Origin: Thunnus maccoyii
Taxonomy: Eukaryota; Chordata; Actinopteri; Scombriformes; Scombridae
Assembly (NCBI RefSeq): GCF_910596095.1
Contig: NC_056552.1
Span: forward strand, 13,559,111-13,623,110
DNA: 64,000 bases
Direction: 5' to 3'
This document shows, piece by piece, positions 61,956-64,000 of the stretch. The notes beneath the pieces were generated by a model. The model ran no database searches. It saw only the letters and a list, made by a program, of their open reading frames with translations, and was not told the DNA's origin. The first letter of the stretch is position 1, and each line of letters opens with the position of its first letter. The position numbers were made by a program, and so were the translations under genes.

Positions 61956-62578
61956 TTAAAGGTATACTATGCAGGATTTGTTGGTTGGTGTTTGTAAACA
62001 AAGAGCATTCAAAGTTGACCCCTCCTCCCTGGCCCACCAAGAGAGAGAGAGAGTGAGTAGCAGTGGTTGAGCAAGCTAGAAAGTGAATGAAAAGAGCGAG
62101 CAGCACTGGCGAGAACAAAGCCGTGAATCAGATAAATAAAACATTATTTTCTGATTGTTTTGCGGCGGTAATGTTCTAAAGCACAAAAAAAACCTATGCC
62201 CACAGCTCCGCACAACCCTGTGGGAAGGTGCTATATTGCTGGATTTTGTATGATTGCAGAGCTTCGGCCTCTCTGCTCTGCATGTGTGTAGCTTCGGCCC
62301 TGCCCTCGGTCAAGCAGACACAGAGACCTGCAGCTCTTTAAACATCCATGACACAGAGAGCAGAGCGGAGCAGAGGAGAGAGACGGAGACAGCGATGTAA
62401 CCTGGTCACTACACAAGAAGTCCGGCCCTCACACCTGCGCGTTGTTATTGGCTGGGGGCTATACACCTACTGCCCAAAGGCTGACGCCCAGAAGCGTCCC
62501 GGACACAGCAAAATAATAAGAAAATACAGACAGAGTCTGTACATTGTTTTTTAGGAAAATCCTGCATAGTATACCTCT
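61956..62578. mobile_element. MITE-like inverted-repeat element, longer copy of the 3' UTR family
   Basis: The left end TTAAAGGTATACTATGCAGG and the right end (reverse complement AGAGGTATACTATGCAGG) are terminal inverted repeats of about 20 bases. The inner GCAGGATTT/AAATCCTGC and the internal blocks ATTCAAAGTTGACCCCT, GCCCAAAGGCTGACGCCC and ACAGCAAAATAATAA match the copy at 26442-26771. The middle is longer and includes a (GA)n run and unrelated GC-richer sequence. There is no coding capacity. Confidence 0.78.
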
Positions 62579-63491
62579 ACTTTGTGCAACAACTTCATAG
62601 AAGAATAGAAGACAACACATATTCTGCGTTTAGAAATATACTAGAGGTGTATTCAGAAGGTAATGTATTCTTTGTATATGGAGGTTGCATTTGTTCCTCT
62701 TGGCACCCAACTAATTAAACCATTAAAAACTATAAAATGTATACCCTTGACCCAACAACCCAGTTTTTGATGATCTAATTAGTGTAATGGGGCAAGAAGT
62801 TTAAACTGCATCACTGACGTTACATGAGCACTACAGAGAGTAGCCTCTGTTTATTCCAGTCTGACTCACAAGGTGGCACTACAAACCTTTGTAGTGGGGG
62901 AACATTTGTCAGCTAGGTTTCTCCCAGACACTGGTAATCAAACACAAAGTCTGTGTGCTCTGTGTGGCATTTCGATTATTACCCCAAACTGTCAAGATAA
63001 CAGTGGAGGATTTTGTAATTGTTTCTAAAAAACATAAAACAACAAAATGAGGCATCTCAGATTTAGATTTATAAAAATAAAAGTGCTTTTGAAATATGTT
63101 GAATTGTTTAAAGGCAAAAGATGACTTAGTGTATTTAGAAATGAGCATACATTTAATGTTGAAATGATGTATGCCTAATCTGCATAGCAACATAGTCATG
63201 GCTACCAAACAGCAGACACGTGTGCCATATTTAGAAGTATTACATAAAACTGATACCAGCCTATCTACAGTACTTGGGCGGCATCTTTCAGAGGAACAAG
63301 GCATGACTAACAAGCAGATCAACATGTGATGCCTGTCGTGTCATGCCTGTCTGTGACGGAATTGTGTATAATGTCAAAAAGATGATAATTATTGTCTCTA
63401 GTATTATTTATAATTGTCTGCATTTCTCGGTTTTGTTTTAAACCAAGGAAGAAATTACATATAACCTGTAATTTCTTGGTAATTTGTTGTA

Positions 63492-63526
63492 GAGCTGAAA
63501 CGACTATTTGATTAATCAAAGGTTAA
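63492..63526 (+). repeat. Terminal fragment of the hAT-like element
   Basis: GTAGAGCTGAAACGACTATTTG followed by ATTAATCAAA matches the outer end of the family at 14264 and 59762. Only the end is present. Confidence 0.5.
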
Positions 63527-63929
63527 GATGTTTGGCGAAGTGCCTGCTTTTTGTCTTCCTTCTTGTGCCTCTTGTGTAAAGGCTGAGATGGTTAGGCACT
63601 CACAGTTTGTATATTGGTACAGGTGGATTCTGTGCCTGTCAGCAGAGGAGCAACTTGTTGCCCTGTCTGACCTCAGCAGGGAGCGAGGCACAGGGGCCAT
63701 GTGTGAATAGGCCTTTAGAAATCACTGGTGTGGTGGCAAGGCTGCTGACTCAGGGGGCTCACAGTGCGCCGCCCCTGTCCTCAGCACCCGCTGGCCCAGT
63801 CAGGTCTCCATCCAGTACAGAGAGCATGTCAGTATCCTAGCACACAGCCAAAAATTAAGCTGCCAGGTCTGGAGAAACGTACTCTTTTGGGGGAAAAAAA
63901 AGATACGAGACAAAACCAACGCATTTCAG

Positions 63930-63964
63930 ATGCAGAGTGGCGTAGCGCTTAATGACGAACCCAG
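63930..63964 (+). CDS. Possible small coding exon of unknown identity
   Basis: GCATTTCAG precedes an ATG, and 11 codons later comes CCCAG|GTAAGA, a strong donor in phase 2. The peptide (MQSGVALNDEP...) is not one I recognise. The phase is the same as that of the casp7 exon at 61110-61219, so it could be an alternative first coding exon. It could equally be chance, or the start of another gene. Confidence 0.2.
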
Positions 63965-64000
63965 GTAAGACACAGCCGCCTCATATTCCTCTTCTCCCTC

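Larger units (their letters stand above)
61220..64000 (+). other. Presumed casp7 intron to the window end
   Basis: No further caspase exon was found. It contains a MITE-like element (61956-62578), a fragment of the hAT-like element near 63492-63526, and a small splice-bounded open frame at 63930-63964 that I cannot identify. Confidence 0.45.

Overview
This is a eukaryotic window and almost certainly teleost (spiny-rayed fish-like). Its genes are split by GT-AG introns and encode vertebrate protein families. It is rich in (CA/TG)n tracts and in fish-type interspersed repeats: a LINE remnant with a TTGA-repeat tail and two families of short inverted-repeat elements. The gene order dnmbp – habp2 – nrap – casp7 brings together genes that in human lie on chromosome 10q24-q25. 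There are no prokaryotic features.

Layout. (1) 1-5495 holds no exon I can support; it contains a decayed LINE on the minus strand (about 1732-2880). (2) 5496-26121 (+) is the 3' half of dnmbp (Tuba, a Cdc42 GEF). It starts from an unusual 1.8-kb first coding exon for a Gln-rich and Tyr/Asp/Arg/His-rich N-terminus. After an 11.5-kb intron this joins, in phase, 13 exons for the DH domain, BAR domain, Ser-rich linker and two C-terminal SH3 domains. The four N-terminal SH3 domains of long Tuba are not in the window. (3) 28389-33230 and 34788-39644 (+) are two complete tandem habp2-type genes (signal peptide, acidic segment, three EGF, kringle, trypsin-like protease). Both keep all catalytic residues. 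(4) 40583-59210 (-) is a complete nrap gene of 43 coding exons (LIM domain, single nebulin repeats, five super-repeats, a poly-Gln and Ser/Thr-rich C-terminus). It converges on the second habp2 gene. (5) At 61110-61219 (+), head to head with nrap, is the probable first coding exon of casp7; the rest lies beyond the window or was not found.

Functionally this is a conserved neighbourhood rather than a pathway: a membrane/actin GEF, two secreted proteases expected to be liver-expressed, a striated-muscle anchoring protein and an executioner caspase. The points most worth a second look are the novel dnmbp N-terminal exon, the tandem habp2 pair with a shared but diverged HNF1-like promoter block, an extra kringle cysteine in the second copy, shifting intron positions in nrap super-repeats, the nrap C-terminal extension, and the repeat elements in a 3' UTR and beside a splice donor. 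All exon borders were read by eye from splice signals, reading frame and remembered family similarity; no alignment was run.
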